DNA of 64,000 nt from positions 2,232,001 through 2,296,000 of the forward strand of contig NW_008805064.1 of assembly GCF_000004825.1 (NCBI RefSeq), written 5' to 3'. The position numbers and the translations under genes are program-made. How positions within the stretch are numbered: position 1 is the first letter of the stretch; every line of letters begins with the position of its first letter. This document shows, piece by piece, positions 25,353-35,357 of this stretch. The notes beneath the pieces were generated by a model. That model saw only the letters and a list, made by a program, of their open reading frames with translations, searched no databases and was not told where the DNA came from. This stretch comes from Heterostelium album PN500 (lineage: Eukaryota > Evosea > Eumycetozoa > Acytosteliales > Acytosteliaceae).

Positions 25353-26877
25353 ATGGGTTTCAGATTTTTAGATATTGTGAAACCATTCTCACATTTAATT
25401 CCAGAAGTCGCTCAACCAGACAGAAAGGTAAGTCTAAATTTAATTTGATGTGTTGGTGGCGATGTGTGTTTAATGATTCGATTACTAATTTTAGTTTTTT
25501 TTATTTTTATTTTTATTTAAATATAAATAGATCCAATTCCGTGAAAAGATTCTATGGACTGCTATGTCATTGTTTATCTTTTTGGTTTGCAGTCAAGTAC
25601 CATTGTACGGTATTAGATCAAACGATTCTTCAGATCCATTCTACTGGATGAAGGTTATTATGGCCTCGAACAGAGGTACATTGATGGAGTTGGGTATCGG
25701 TCCAATCGTTACCTCTGGTATGGTTATGCAATTGTTGGCTGGTGCCAAGTTGATTGAAATCGATCAATCAGTCAAGGAGGACAGAGATTTATTCAGTGCC
25801 GCTCAAAAGTTGTTTGGTATGTTGATCTGTATCGGTCAAGGTACTGCCTACATCTGGTCGGGAACCTACGGTGATCCAGCTGTTTTGGGATTCGGTAACG
25901 CTTTCTTGATCATCTTGCAATTGTTCTTTGCCGGTATCATTGTTATGTTACTCGATGAGCTCCTCCAAAAGGGATACGGTATCGGTTCCGGTATTTCATT
26001 GTTCATTGCCACCAACATCTGTGAGAACATCATCTGGAAGACCTTCTCGCCAACCACCGTCAACACTGGTCGTGGTACCGAGTTTGAGGGTGCCGTCATT
26101 GCCTTGTTCCACTTGCTCCTCACCCGTACCGACAAGGTTCGTGCCCTCAAGGAAGCCTTCTACAGACAGAACCTTCCAAACATCACCAACTTGCTCGCCA
26201 CCATTTTCATCTTCTTGGTCGTCATCTACTTCCAAGGTTTCCGTGTGGATCTCCCAGTCAAGTCCACTCGTATGAGAGGACAACAAGGTTCCTACCCAAT
26301 CAAATTGTTCTACACCTCCAACATCCCAATCATCTTGCAATCGGCCTTGGTTAGCAACTTGTATTTCGTCTCGCAATTGTTGTACCGTCGTTTCCCAGAC
26401 AACATCTTGATCAACTTGATCGGTGCCTGGAAGGTCACTGAATACGGTGGAATGATCCCAACCGGTGGTTTGACCTACTACATCTCGCCACCACCCAATA
26501 TGTCTGCTGTTTTGGCCGACCCATTGCACTCAATCTTCTACATTGCCTTCATGTTGACCTCCTGTGCTTTGTTCTCAAAGGTCTGGATCGAAGTCTCTGG
26601 TTCCAGCGCTCGTGACGTTGCCAAGCAACTCCGTGACCAACAAATGACCATGAAGGGTCACCGTGACAGCTCACTCGTCAAGGAACTCAACCGTTACATC
26701 CCAACCGCTGCCGCTTTCGGTGGTCTTTGCATTGGTGCTCTCACCGTTATTGCCGACTTTATGGGTGCTATTGGTTCTGGTACTGGTATTCTCTTGGCCG
26801 TTACCATCATCTACCAATACTTTGAGACCTTTGTTAAGGAACAACAAGATTTCAGTGGATTGACTGGTTTGTTCTAA
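25353..26877 (+). CDS. sec61a: Protein transport protein Sec61 subunit alpha
   Basis: Channel-forming subunit of the ER translocon, 473 residues, the expected length. Exons are 25353-25427 and 25531-26877, joined in phase 0 (DRK then IQFREK). It starts with [19 protein letters not shown], the conserved N-terminal amphipathic helix. The plug/lateral-gate segment [19 protein letters not shown] follows, then ten hydrophobic segments including [21 protein letters not shown], and the cytosolic ribosome-binding loop [20 protein letters not shown]. Near the C terminus [20 protein letters not shown] is intact. Codons lean to C/G third positions, as in the ribosomal gene, which fits high expression. 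The gene is single and complete, with an A-rich 3' flank. Confidence 0.98.
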
Positions 26878-27400
26878 ATAAATTAAAGTAAAAAAACAAT
26901 ACAAAAAAAAAAAAAAAAAAACAAATCAAAAAAATAAAATATAAAACAAAATTATATAATATAAAATAAATAAGCAAAAGTTCAATTTTTTTGTTTAAAA
27001 CATTTAACATATAGATATCTTTCAACATTCAATTTTCTAATAACAACTTGCTTGATACCATTTATGTAATAGATAACTTGTTTTCATTAACCAATAAACA
27101 ATTTGTAAATCAATCAACTATATAAAAATCTTGTTGTTGCATGTACTATTGATCTGAATACAATCAAATCTATCAAATTAGATCAATATTTCTATTCATC
27201 GAATCTTTTATTTTAAAGATGTAACCTTAAACTCCAAAAAATCCCAAAACACGATTGTGTGAAAAAAATCAAAACATAATTTGGTTTGGTTCGTGCACCA
27301 TAAATATCTTAAACCAAAATGTAATGGTTGATTGGACCAATAAATTGTTTGTCTTTCAAACTCAAATAGTTTATTTGTAAATTACTTATTTATTTGTGAA
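26878..27400. other. Intergenic sec61a / expansin-like
   Basis: A/T-rich 3' flank of sec61a and promoter of the expansin-like gene, with A runs near 26900-26930 and an ACCAATAAA box near 27337-27345. Nothing else recognised. Confidence 0.5.
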
Positions 27401-28293
27401 ATGTATTATTTTAAAAATATATTGTTGATTACCGTTTCGATATTGGTTGTTTGCACTGCACAACAATGTGGTTTCAACCAACAATATCAAGTTGGTTCTG
27501 CAACTTACTATTATGGTTATGAAACTGGTGCTTGTTCGTATGTATAGTTTGATCAGAATATAACAAAAAATAAATATTAATCTTTTTTTTATTTTCAAGA
27601 TTTGGTGATCTTTTTGGAAAGACTGCACCTGGTACTCCGTATATTGCCGCGCTTTCAGAGTCGTTTTTTGATGGAGCAAAGATGTGTGGCGTTTGCTTTG
27701 AAATCACATCGCCTTACACCAATAAAACAATCACTGTCTATTCAACGGATCTATGTCCATCGGGAGGAGTTTGTAGTCGCCCCTACCACTTTGATCTTTC
27801 TTATGACGCATTTACCCAACTTGGCGAGGCTTCGCTTGGTGAGCTTGAGAATCTAAAGTGGCGTCAAGTTGCTTGTGGAAATATGCCATCGATGGGTATT
27901 AAATTGAAGGATGGAAGCAACCCTTCCTGGGTGGCATACCTAGTTTACAACAGTATTGTCCAGATTCTCTCGGTGGAAGTTCAGTTGTTTGGTCAATCAA
28001 ACTGGATCATGTTGCAACGTGAAAGTTACAATTATTGGGTCGATTCGAACGACCACACTGCTGGTCCATACAAAGTCCGAGTGACATCGATTCTCAATGA
28101 AAAGATCGTCATAGACATCAAAGAGATTGTAGCAGAGAAAGTAATCTCTTCCTACCAGCAGTTCCAGGCTCCAGGTTGTGCAGCTGCCGAATTGAATATC
28201 GAAGCTAGTGGCTCTACTTCAATTACCCTCAGGGGAATCACCAACATTGTATTCCTACTTTTATTATCAACTTTAATTTCCATGCTAATTTAA
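27401..28293 (+). CDS. Expansin-like protein, probably GPI-anchored
   Basis: Extracellular protein of 276 residues related to plant expansins and to the Dictyostelium expansin-like family. Such proteins are thought to loosen cellulose-containing walls without hydrolysis. Exons are 27401-27537 and 27600-28293 (phase 2). A signal peptide (NILLITVSILVVCTAQ) precedes a Cys-containing six-stranded barrel: GSATYYYGYETGACSFGD, CGVCFEITSPYTNKTI, DLCPSGGVCSRPYHFDLSYDAF, WRQVACG. The HFD motif (FDLSYDAF) is partly kept. A second beta domain follows (WIMLQRESYNYWV, GPYKVRVTS). The C terminus has a Ser-rich spacer and a final hydrophobic tail (NIVFLLLLSTLISMLI), fitting a GPI-anchor signal. The next gene is convergent with 74 bases between stops. 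Confidence 0.88.
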
Positions 28294-28367
28294 CTATCAT
28301 AGTGTGTATTATTATTATTATTGTTAATAAATAAAAATTTGATTGACTCTTTTATTCATTCAATTTT

Positions 28368-29153
28368 TCATTCGTCATTTTCTTGAGATTCTGTGTTGTT
28401 GTCTGTGTTGGTTGTTGTTGCCGAGTTTTCACTATCATTTTCATTGTCGTTGGTCGTCATTTTTGCAACCTTTCTATATTCTTTGGTTTTGGTTTTTGGA
28501 CATTGCATCATGTTCCAACTGATCGGTATCATGGTGGCACCAGCTACGCTCTGAGCAAACACGACACCCAGCTCGTTCTTTGCAGTCGACAAAAAGTAAG
28601 ATCTGGAGTCACCGAGCGAGATAACCTCGGCAATCACAATATCACCGGGTCTAAACGACTTGTAGATCTCCACCTTGTCGATTTCGGTGGCACGTACATC
28701 CTGTACTCTGATGATACCATTGAATGTTTCCTTCAGTGCCTTTGTACCGACACAGAGAATGGCAACACTTGCTAATCTCGGATTGATACGCAACACCTGT
28801 ACTGTAACTACACTACCAATCTCTGGTACAACACCAGGATCCTTCTCTTTCAAAACAACTATATAATCTTTATTACTATTATTATTATTATTATTAATAT
28901 TACTGTTATCAACTATATCATCTGATTCCTAATATTAATCAATAAAATAGTTAGTTTTTTAATTATATAATGATAAACGATATAGCATTTTTCTTACTTC
29001 TTTACTAGTTATATTATTCTTTACAAAATGTCTGAATCCTAATACTGAAGAGTAGATTGAACCTTTATAATAGTATGTACCTTCCGATGCTATGTATTCA
29101 TTATCTCTACTCAGTTTTTGACCTGGTGTAACTATTGTTATATTATTATCCAT
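28368..29153 (-). CDS. csl4: Exosome complex component CSL4
   Basis: Cap subunit (EXOSC1/Csl4) of the RNA exosome, 238 residues. Exons are 29153-28998 and 28928-28368, phase 0. The N-terminal domain reads VTPGQKLS...GTYYYKGSIYSSVLG, the standard Csl4 opening. An acidic and Asn-rich insert (eight Asn, one Ser) follows at the start of exon 2. The central S1 RNA-binding domain covers about residues 75-170: VPEIGSVVTVQVLRI, FNGIIRVQDVRATE, FRPGDIVIAEVISLGDSRSYFLSTA. The last core segment is MIPISWNMMQCPKTKTKEYRKVAK. The family's C-terminal zinc-ribbon is reduced: only one Cys (MQCPKT) is visible where the ribbon would be. A disordered Asn/Asp/Thr tail ends the protein. Start is the first ATG of a shared 157-bp divergent promoter with the LYR gene. 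Confidence 0.94.
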
Positions 29154-29310
29154 AATTATATATTACTATTTATATATTTAATAAAAAAGTTGTGTTTTTC
29201 GCCTTTCGTTTCTAAAATTTGTATTTAATTTTTTTAATTTTTAATTTTTTTTTAATCAAGTTCTTGATGATATTTTGCGTTATTGAATACTAAATAGTTT
29301 GTTATATAGA
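29154..29310. promoter_or_regulatory. Short divergent promoter (csl4 / LYR gene)
   Basis: Only 157 bases separate the start codons of csl4 (minus) and the LYR-motif gene (plus), so both must share this A/T-rich region. It contains a CGCCTTTCGTTT stretch at about 29200-29211 and a T run. Co-regulation is an inference. Confidence 0.4.
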
Positions 29311-29577
29311 ATGAAAGTATTAGGATCAATACAATTATATAGAGAGTTCATTCGATTGTCTTATAGATTCCCAGTTGAAAGCATTCGACAGAAAATAAGA
29401 TTGAATACAAAAGAGATGTGGCAGTTAAATCAGCACGAGACTAATAAAATAAACATCAACAACTCAATTACAAAAGCAAGAAATATATATACACTCCTTC
29501 AAAAGTTAGTCAATAGTAACAGTGCAGCTATGATATTCTCTAACGATTTACATAAGAAAAAGCATAATAAGAAATAA
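29311..29577 (+). CDS. LYR-motif (Complex1_LYR) small mitochondrial protein
   Basis: Single-exon gene of 88 residues. The LYR signature is at residues 9-11 within SIQLYREFIRLSYRFP, followed by basic residues (IRQKIRLNTKEMW) and a second helix (ITKARNIYTLLQKLV), as in LYRM proteins. Family members bind the mitochondrial acyl carrier protein and help assemble respiratory complexes or deliver iron-sulfur clusters; which client this one serves cannot be told. The C terminus is Lys/His-rich. The ATG at 29311 is used; an upstream in-frame TTG is ignored. Length is normal for the family. Confidence 0.75.
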   Translation: MKVLGSIQLYREFIRLSYRFPVESIRQKIRLNTKEMWQLNQHETNKININNSITKARNIYTLLQKLVNSNSAAMIFSNDLHKKKHNKK

Positions 29578-29949
29578 TATATATATGCCTATTATTATTA
29601 GTAATCAAAACAATCATAATAGAGAGAATATTATTTTGAATCATTCACCTTTAAAGTACAATCAAGTAGAATGATTTCAATGACAATATTACAACCCCAC
29701 GGATTATACAGTTTGGATTGGTAAAACTTAAGTGTTAGAGCCAACCAACCACATAACTATCAAATAAATAAAGTTAGTATGAATATTATTATTATTCATA
29801 AATATAAAAAGTTTAATCAAATTTTGTTTTATAATTTGTTATTTTATTAATAATTTTGTTCTATAAAAATGAAGAATGGATTGATCTATATATAGGTAGA
29901 TATAATAGTTGATTGGTTAATGCTAGAGACTAAGAGGATTAAAATTAGT
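29578..29949. other. Intergenic, 3' flank
   Basis: A/T-rich, 372 bases between convergent gene ends. The last 85 bases (from about 29865) already belong to the left inverted-repeat arm. Around 29690-29755 composition is less A/T-rich (CAACCCCACGG, then AGCCAACCAACCAC) but I recognise no RNA gene. Confidence 0.45.
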
Positions 29950-31860
29950 TTAACAAAAGTAGGCTGGGTAATATGATGGATTTCCAAAATATGGTCTTTG
30001 GAATGTTTTCATCATCATATTATTATAATGATTAACATTGTCTTGTTGTTGATGACCGTTGAATCTATTGAATCTTCTGAAGTTGTGGTGACCATGAGTA
30101 TTCGAGGGCATTGGACCACTCATTGATGATCTTGCTGGACGAGTAAATCTTGGAGCAAATGAGAAACCATTGAAATCAGGTCTTTGAGTGAAACGATTAT
30201 TCATGATTCTATTTCTCATGAGCGGTGTGAATTGCATTGGTTGAGTGAATCTTGGGTCAAATGTGAAATTATTGAATTGTCTTCTTTGAATGAATCTGTT
30301 CATCATTCTACGTCCAATGATCGGTGTTTGGTGATATTGATCATATTGATGTCCATGTCCATGATTTCTGAATGTTCTTTGATTGTTGAATGAAACAATT
30401 CTTCTTAATCTCATATTTTGAGTTCTGAGTTTTCTGATCAAGAATCCATTTCTATTCTCTTTGGTGGTACTGTTAGAATGATGATTGTTGTCTTCACCAA
30501 TGAATTTGTTTCCTCTTCTGAGTCCAGAGTTTAATCTATTTTGGCATCTTGAATGTTGGAATTGTCTTCCCCTAATACCAAATCTTTGGTGTTTGTGACA
30601 TTTCTTGTTGGTTTTGTTGGATTCAGTGTCTGTGTTATCATTCTTTATATTTTCTTTGGAATCTTGATTGTCACCAACAATGTTTGTTGTTGTTTCATTG
30701 GTAGAAACTTGATTCTTGTTATCAGATGATTGATTGTCACAATCGATGTCAATGTTTGTTGATTTGAGATCATTGGTTTGTGCAGGAGCTTGATGTGATT
30801 TTTGCAAGTGTCTTTCTTTTCTCATTGAAATTCTCTTGCATCTATGACAATCGGTGGTTGATTCACCAGATGAATGGAATCTTGATTGGTGTTTTTGAAT
30901 CTTTTGTTCGATTCTTTCACATTTGAAACAAGTGTCATCATTATTGGCGGTATTTGTTTCATTTAATGAATTATTCTGGAGATCATTTTGTTGATGTCTT
31001 GATCTTCTTCTTCTTCCTTGGCAACCATGTTCAGAACTTTGATTTTCTTGATCATTTGTTGATGTTGGATTGGTTGATTCTCGATCATGGGAGGAACGTC
31101 TCGATCTTCTTGGTCTTGGATCAACAAAGTCATTAAAATTGTTGTTGTTGGTGTTTTCTAATCCACAGAAACGTCTGAATCTATGAGATCCTCTTTCAAT
31201 TGAATTGAATCCGAATGATTCAATGTTTGAATGATTACATCCTTGGAATCTATGATGTTGACAATGATGCTCATCGATGTTGAATGAAGTTGGTAGATCA
31301 TTGAATTGATTGGCTACAGATGATCTCCAATGACCTTGATGATGATGTCTTCTTGGGTGTGAACAATGATCATGAGTATCATTGATTTCCTGATGGTTGG
31401 ATTGTGATTTTCCAAAGTTTCTTCTTCTTCCAAACATTCTTGGTTCTTGATTGAATTGTTGTTGTTGTTGTTGTTGATATTGATATTGATTCATTTTAAT
31501 TGATTGTTTGTTGGTGTTTTAATATTGCTTGATAGTATTTAATTCTAATTTAATTTTAATAATTATTTGATTGGTTGTATTTAATTATGAAATGATCAAA
31601 TAAAAAAAAAGAGCTTAAATATGTTTATCAATGAGATCACTGACAGTTAGATTGTTAAAAAATAGAGAATGATTCTTGCCAAAAAAAGAAAATTCAATCA
31701 AAACAAAATGAGAAAAATTGGATAAAACCAAAAAATAATTGTTTACCCCACCATAATTTTTGTAAAATCCTTGATTTTAAAGATAAAAATCATTTGAATT
31801 GTTTACCACTCTCTATTTTTAACTATTAAAAAGTGTAAGTTTAAGTTTTTTTATAATAAA
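29865..31860 (-). repeat. Inverted duplication, left arm (A)
   Basis: About 2.0 kb that recurs in opposite orientation at 39483-41425. It includes a complete gene (29950-31494), about 85 bases of 3' flank and about 365 bases of 5' flank. The flanks match almost base for base near the start codon and fade outward. No transposase, terminal inverted repeat or target-site duplication is seen, so it looks like a segmental duplication rather than a transposon. Confidence 0.9.
29950..31494 (-). CDS. Gln/Asn/His/Arg-rich protein, copy A (unknown function)
   Basis: Intron-less gene, 514 residues, in the left arm of the inverted duplication. It is very rich in His, Asn, Arg, Gln and Ser and starts with MNQYQYQ and a Gln run, then MFGRRRNFGKSQ. 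A His-rich stretch (HPRRHHHQGHWRSS; DEHHCQHHRFQGCNH) follows. Around residues 190-220 a C-x2-C-x23-C-x2-C pattern (CFKC ... CHRC) could bind zinc. The C-terminal third contains two related units (RRMMNRFIQRRQFNNFTFDP and RIMNNRFTQRPDFNGFSFAP, each followed by RFT-P) and ends YYPAYFC. There is no signal peptide or membrane segment. I do not recognise the family. Its composition is like prion-like nuclear or RNA-binding proteins, which is only a compositional remark. Copy B is at 39852-41345. Confidence 0.85.
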   Translation of the reverse strand: MNQYQYQQQQQQQFNQEPRMFGRRRNFGKSQSNHQEINDTHDHCSHPRRHHHQGHWRSSVANQFNDLPTSFNIDEHHCQHHRFQGCNHSNIESFGFNSIERGSHRFRRFCGLENTNNNNFNDFVDPRPRRSRRSSHDRESTNPTSTNDQENQSSEHGCQGRRRRSRHQQNDLQNNSLNETNTANNDDTCFKCERIEQKIQKHQSRFHSSGESTTDCHRCKRISMRKERHLQKSHQAPAQTNDLKSTNIDIDCDNQSSDNKNQVSTNETTTNIVGDNQDSKENIKNDNTDTESNKTNKKCHKHQRFGIRGRQFQHSRCQNRLNSGLRRGNKFIGEDNNHHSNSTTKENRNGFLIRKLRTQNMRLRRIVSFNNQRTFRNHGHGHQYDQYHQTPIIGRRMMNRFIQRRQFNNFTFDPRFTQPMQFTPLMRNRIMNNRFTQRPDFNGFSFAPRFTRPARSSMSGPMPSNTHGHHNFRRFNRFNGHQQQDNVNHYNNMMMKTFQRPYFGNPSYYPAYFC

Positions 31861-32012
31861 ATATTTTTTTTTTGTTTGTTAACTTTGATAAAATATAAAT
31901 GTTTACCACTCTCCTATTTTTGCAAAATCTTTGATTTCAAAGATTACCACTCTTTATTTGTAAGTATAAGTTTGTTAGTTTTTTTTTGATTTTTCAACAG
32001 ATCAATTGAATT
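31495..32012. promoter_or_regulatory. Promoter of copy A with TTTACCACTCTC repeats
   Basis: 5' flank of copy A, reading away from the minus-strand gene. It carries spaced, partly repeated units built on TTTACC(A/C)C: GTTTACCCCACC near 31742, GTTTACCACTCTCTATTTTT near 31801, GTTTACCACTCTCCTATTTT near 31902 and ATTACCACTCTTTATTTG near 31945. Each is followed by a TTGATTT(T/C)AAAGAT-like stretch in two cases. Copy B keeps two units (reverse orientation near 39534 and 39592). Probable regulatory repeats; the binding factor is unknown. Confidence 0.4.
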
Positions 32013-33554
32013 TTATTTAATTTTATTAAAATATAATTTTCTGAGAGATGATGGCTTTTTGTGGTACTTTGTTGTTTCAAATGAAAGATGATATCCCATA
32101 TCAAGTAAATAGTTGGAGGCATCAAAGACTTTATCTGTTGTGATGATGAACCGAGATAAGGTTGGAGATAAACTTTGTTTGAATTGATTACAGAGCGCCA
32201 ATCCATCATTTTCATGGTTAGAATACTGACATTGATCATGTATGGTGATGATTGATCTTAATCTCTCGATGATTGGGAACCACTCCTTGAGATTGGTCTT
32301 CAAATGAATAGAGAGATAAGTGATATTAAGAGTGGACTCTCGGAAATGTGTGAATATATTAATATTGGTTTCCCTGTCAAAAGCCAACTCCTTGAGATTG
32401 GGAAATTCGAAACAGCCTCCATAGTCTCGTTTTGACAGACAAACACCACCAAGATTTGTAACTATATTTCTGTTAGAAAGTGGAATGGCAACGATATCCA
32501 ATTTTATTGAATAGACCTGCTCGATCGATGGAATGATTGTATAGAGATCTGGATGAAAACAACCGAAATCAATCTTCTTAAGTGATTTAAACACATCCAT
32601 CACTTTGAAATGCGATCGGCTGAATGCAAATGGGAGTTTAAGATATCTGAGATTATACATTGTTATACCTATACTCTTTACAGATTGAATTGTAATACTG
32701 CCTTTCTGATCAGATACGATGTTCAATTTTTCTACAGTTGATAAGACATGCTGGAGATGAATTGAAGAGGTGGATCGCATCAATGACTCCATCACCGTAG
32801 TAGAAACCTTGAGTTTCACAATATTCTTGAAAGGACACCATGGTTTGAGCAAATGTGCATAGCCAAATTCAATTGATACTCTGTCTGTGGAATATTCATA
32901 TTCGGGATTGTATTTCGACTGATATCTCCTACGTCCATTATAGTCATAGTAGAAAACATCGTGCCAGTACGGATGTCTATCTCCAGCTTCTTCGATCTCG
33001 TCGATATCAATATACTTTTGAATCAATTTGGTACTGATGAACATTTCATTAACAACACAAAAGAATTGTTTGTTGATGAGGGTTAGAACCAATGCATCAC
33101 GATACGAGTAGAGTGGACTGGTGTGGTTGGTCGATAGCTTCCAGTAGTACTGAAGGATCTTGATAATAATCAACGCAGGGAGATTATATTCTACATAACC
33201 TCGATGAAATTGAAGCGAAGGATTGTTATCGTGTAAGATCTTTTGCAAGTTCAAATCTTTCTCTCGACGAACGATGATTGCATCAACTAATTTCGGTTTG
33301 CTTGCTGTCTTGAGTGTCACTATCCTGTTGTCAACACACATCTGAGTAAGTTGATTTTTGTTCAGCTTTAGCAAATCTTCTCTAGGTGATTGAAAGTTGA
33401 TTGTTTTCAACAGTTCAGCATTTCCCATTTTTTTGTTACTTTTTTGTTTCTTTTTCTTTTCATTATCCTTTTGATTGTAGTCATTATTATTATTAGTAGT
33501 AGAAGTGATTGTACCTGTAGTTGTTTTATCTTCTTCTTTGTATGTATTCTCCAT
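32013..33554 (-). CDS. F-box-like protein with SAP-like segment (dictyostelid family)
   Basis: Intron-less gene of 513 residues. The N terminus is Lys/Asn/Thr-rich. Residues about 60-97 (LLKLNKNQLTQMCVDNRI, then ASKPKLVDAIIVRRE) have the helix-turn-helix layout of a SAP domain. Near 118-175, NLPALIIIKILQYYW and ALVLTLINKQFFCVVNEMF form an F-box-like pattern found in many dictyostelid proteins that start with an F-box-like motif and continue with irregular leucine-rich repeats. The rest contains degenerate leucine-rich units (LRYLKLPFAF, LKKIDFGC, LKELAFDRETNI, ITYLSIHLKTNL). If the F-box is real, the protein would be a substrate adaptor of a Cullin-RING ligase. No close family was recognised; the assignment is by pattern only. 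It lies head-to-head with the mucin-like gene. Confidence 0.75.
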   Translation of the reverse strand: MENTYKEEDKTTTGTITSTTNNNNDYNQKDNEKKKKQKSNKKMGNAELLKTINFQSPREDLLKLNKNQLTQMCVDNRIVTLKTASKPKLVDAIIVRREKDLNLQKILHDNNPSLQFHRGYVEYNLPALIIIKILQYYWKLSTNHTSPLYSYRDALVLTLINKQFFCVVNEMFISTKLIQKYIDIDEIEEAGDRHPYWHDVFYYDYNGRRRYQSKYNPEYEYSTDRVSIEFGYAHLLKPWCPFKNIVKLKVSTTVMESLMRSTSSIHLQHVLSTVEKLNIVSDQKGSITIQSVKSIGITMYNLRYLKLPFAFSRSHFKVMDVFKSLKKIDFGCFHPDLYTIIPSIEQVYSIKLDIVAIPLSNRNIVTNLGGVCLSKRDYGGCFEFPNLKELAFDRETNINIFTHFRESTLNITYLSIHLKTNLKEWFPIIERLRSIITIHDQCQYSNHENDGLALCNQFKQSLSPTLSRFIITTDKVFDASNYLLDMGYHLSFETTKYHKKPSSLRKLYFNKIK

Positions 33555-34054
33555 TGTTATGTTGTTATGAAAAAAAAAAAAAAAAATGTTTTAAGAGTGG
33601 TGGAGTTTGTCAATAAAATTATATTTTTTAATATTATTATCAAATTAAGTATCTAAGTTTTTTAAACTAAAAGAATTGTAGATCTTCAAACTCATTTAAA
33701 AAGACCATTCTCAATATTTTCTCTATTATTCATTCTACATCCAGACTAGTCAATCAAAGTAACAAACTTCTTTTTTTAGGTATTTTCAAAAAAATCCACT
33801 TTTTTTTATTTTTATTTTTTATTTTGTTTTTTGAAAAGTTTGACAAACATTTAGGCACAGAGATTAGCACTTTCGAAAGTTATTATTTATCAACATTATT
33901 AATTTGCAAATTTCTCTCACTGTTTTTCTGTTCAGTGTAATCGTTTTGACCATGGTTATAAATAGCTAACCTTTGATTCTCAAGAAATGTATTAATCAAC
34001 ACTATTGTCCAACAATTCATATCTTGAGAGGTAGATATATACATACATTTAATA
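33555..34054. other. Intergenic, divergent promoter
   Basis: 500 bases between the F-box-like and mucin-like genes. A/T-rich with A runs near 33570 and T runs near 33800. No gene or RNA recognised. Confidence 0.5.
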
Positions 34055-34968
34055 ATGACTATCAAATATTTGGTGTTTTTCGTGTTACTTTCAGTTTCAC
34101 TGATTCAAGCAAAGAAGCATCTTTGTCAATGTACTTTCTTTAATAATGAACAAACCTTGGTTGCTGTTAATTCGTAAGAAAATTTAAATAATTATTAAAA
34201 AAAAAAAAAGATTTGATCATCTTATCTAACATTATGTTTTTTTATTACTTTTGTTTAATCAGATTATTAGATTGTAAATATGAATGTTATGATCTTGCGG
34301 AGAATCTAAAGATCAATGTTACTTGTAGCACTCAAAGTTGTTCGTGCAATTGTCCCAATGGTGATACTCTACCATGTTCATCCAACTCAACAACAACTAC
34401 GACAACAACAACAACAACATCTACAACCTCTACAACTGGACCAAGCTCAACAACATCTCGTCCTACAACAACGACTACTGCTACATCCACAGGAAAAACT
34501 ACTGGATCTGGTGGTTCTGGCTCTGGAGGATCTGGTTCAGGAAAGAGTACTACTGCTCATCCAACAACTGGAAAATCCGGTGGTTCTGGTGGTTCTGGTG
34601 GCACTGGAAAGAGTACAACCACTTCTGGTACAACAGATAGTGGTACAACCGACAGTGGAACTACTAGTGGAAGCACAGATTCTGGTACATCGACAGGTAC
34701 CGGTACTGTAACTGGTACATCTGCTACTGGTGACACTGGCGATTCAACCGGATCAGGAAGTGGTGGTGGATCCAGTGGAAGTGGTGGATCCGGTGGTAGT
34801 GGCGGCAGTGGAAGTGGAAGTGGTAGCGGTAGTGGATCGGGATCAGGTAGTGGAAGTGGATCTGGTGGTAGTGGTGGAAGTGGACTTCTAACATTTGACT
34901 ATGAACTTTGCCCCGGAGACTCTTGTGAATGTCCACAATCAGTTGTTGACTTTAAGCTACTTCATTAA
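34055..34968 (+). CDS. Secreted mucin-like Thr/Ser/Gly-rich protein
   Basis: Secreted protein of 274 residues. Exons are 34055-34173 and 34263-34968 (phase 2). A signal peptide (IKYLVFFVLLSVSLIQA) is followed by a Cys-rich head of about 70 residues: LCQCTFF, LLDCKYECYDL, VTCSTQSCSCNCPNGD. Then comes a long Thr-rich run and Gly-Ser repeats (GSGGSGSGG type), ending in a short second Cys cluster (LCPGDSCECPQ) and no membrane anchor. Thr/Ser runs suggest heavy O-glycosylation, as in spore-coat or matrix proteins. The Cys head and Cys tail, separated by a repeat stalk, suggest a spacer with two binding ends. I do not recognise the head as a known domain. The repeat region is prone to length change. 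Confidence 0.82.
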
Positions 34969-35009
34969 AATACTAACTTTTATCATCAAAGTTCATTCAA
35001 CTAAACAAT

Positions 35010-35042
<33 letters not shown>

Positions 35043-35357
35043 AAACTAAATCCAACAAACAAACAAACAAACAAACAAATACATAGCAATTTAATAGTAA
35101 TAAAAAAATAAAAGATTTCCTTTCCAATAATAAAATTTCTTTGTATGAGATATTCTCTGCACAGATTAAGAATTTTCAATATGCAAAAAAAAGCAAAAAT
35201 ATTGATTTTATTTTCCAATAATAAATTTTTTTCATTACAAGCTTGTTTGTTTCCTATGAGATTTTTGTTATCATGACTGTAGTCATATGAACATAACAAA
35301 CTTATAATACATTATATTATCTTATCTATATAATTATTATTTTGTTTAAACACTATA
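34969..35357. other. Intergenic with A31 run and (AAAC)n
   Basis: 3' flank of the mucin-like gene and promoter of fancl. It contains an uninterrupted run of 31 A at 35011-35041, followed by a CAAA/AAAC tetranucleotide tract to about 35080. Otherwise A/T-rich, nothing recognised. Confidence 0.7.
35011..35080. repeat. Poly(A)31 and CAAA tetranucleotide tract
   Basis: Simple sequence: 31 consecutive A, then about five CAAA units from 35056. Likely unstable in length and a possible site of assembly error. No coding meaning. Confidence 0.9.

Noticed and set aside
34374-34936. Alternative plus and minus frames across the mucin repeat (Asn/Tyr/Trp-rich and His/Ser-rich)
   Set aside because: These are by-products of the Thr/Gly/Ser codon repeats; only the frame with signal peptide and cysteines makes sense.
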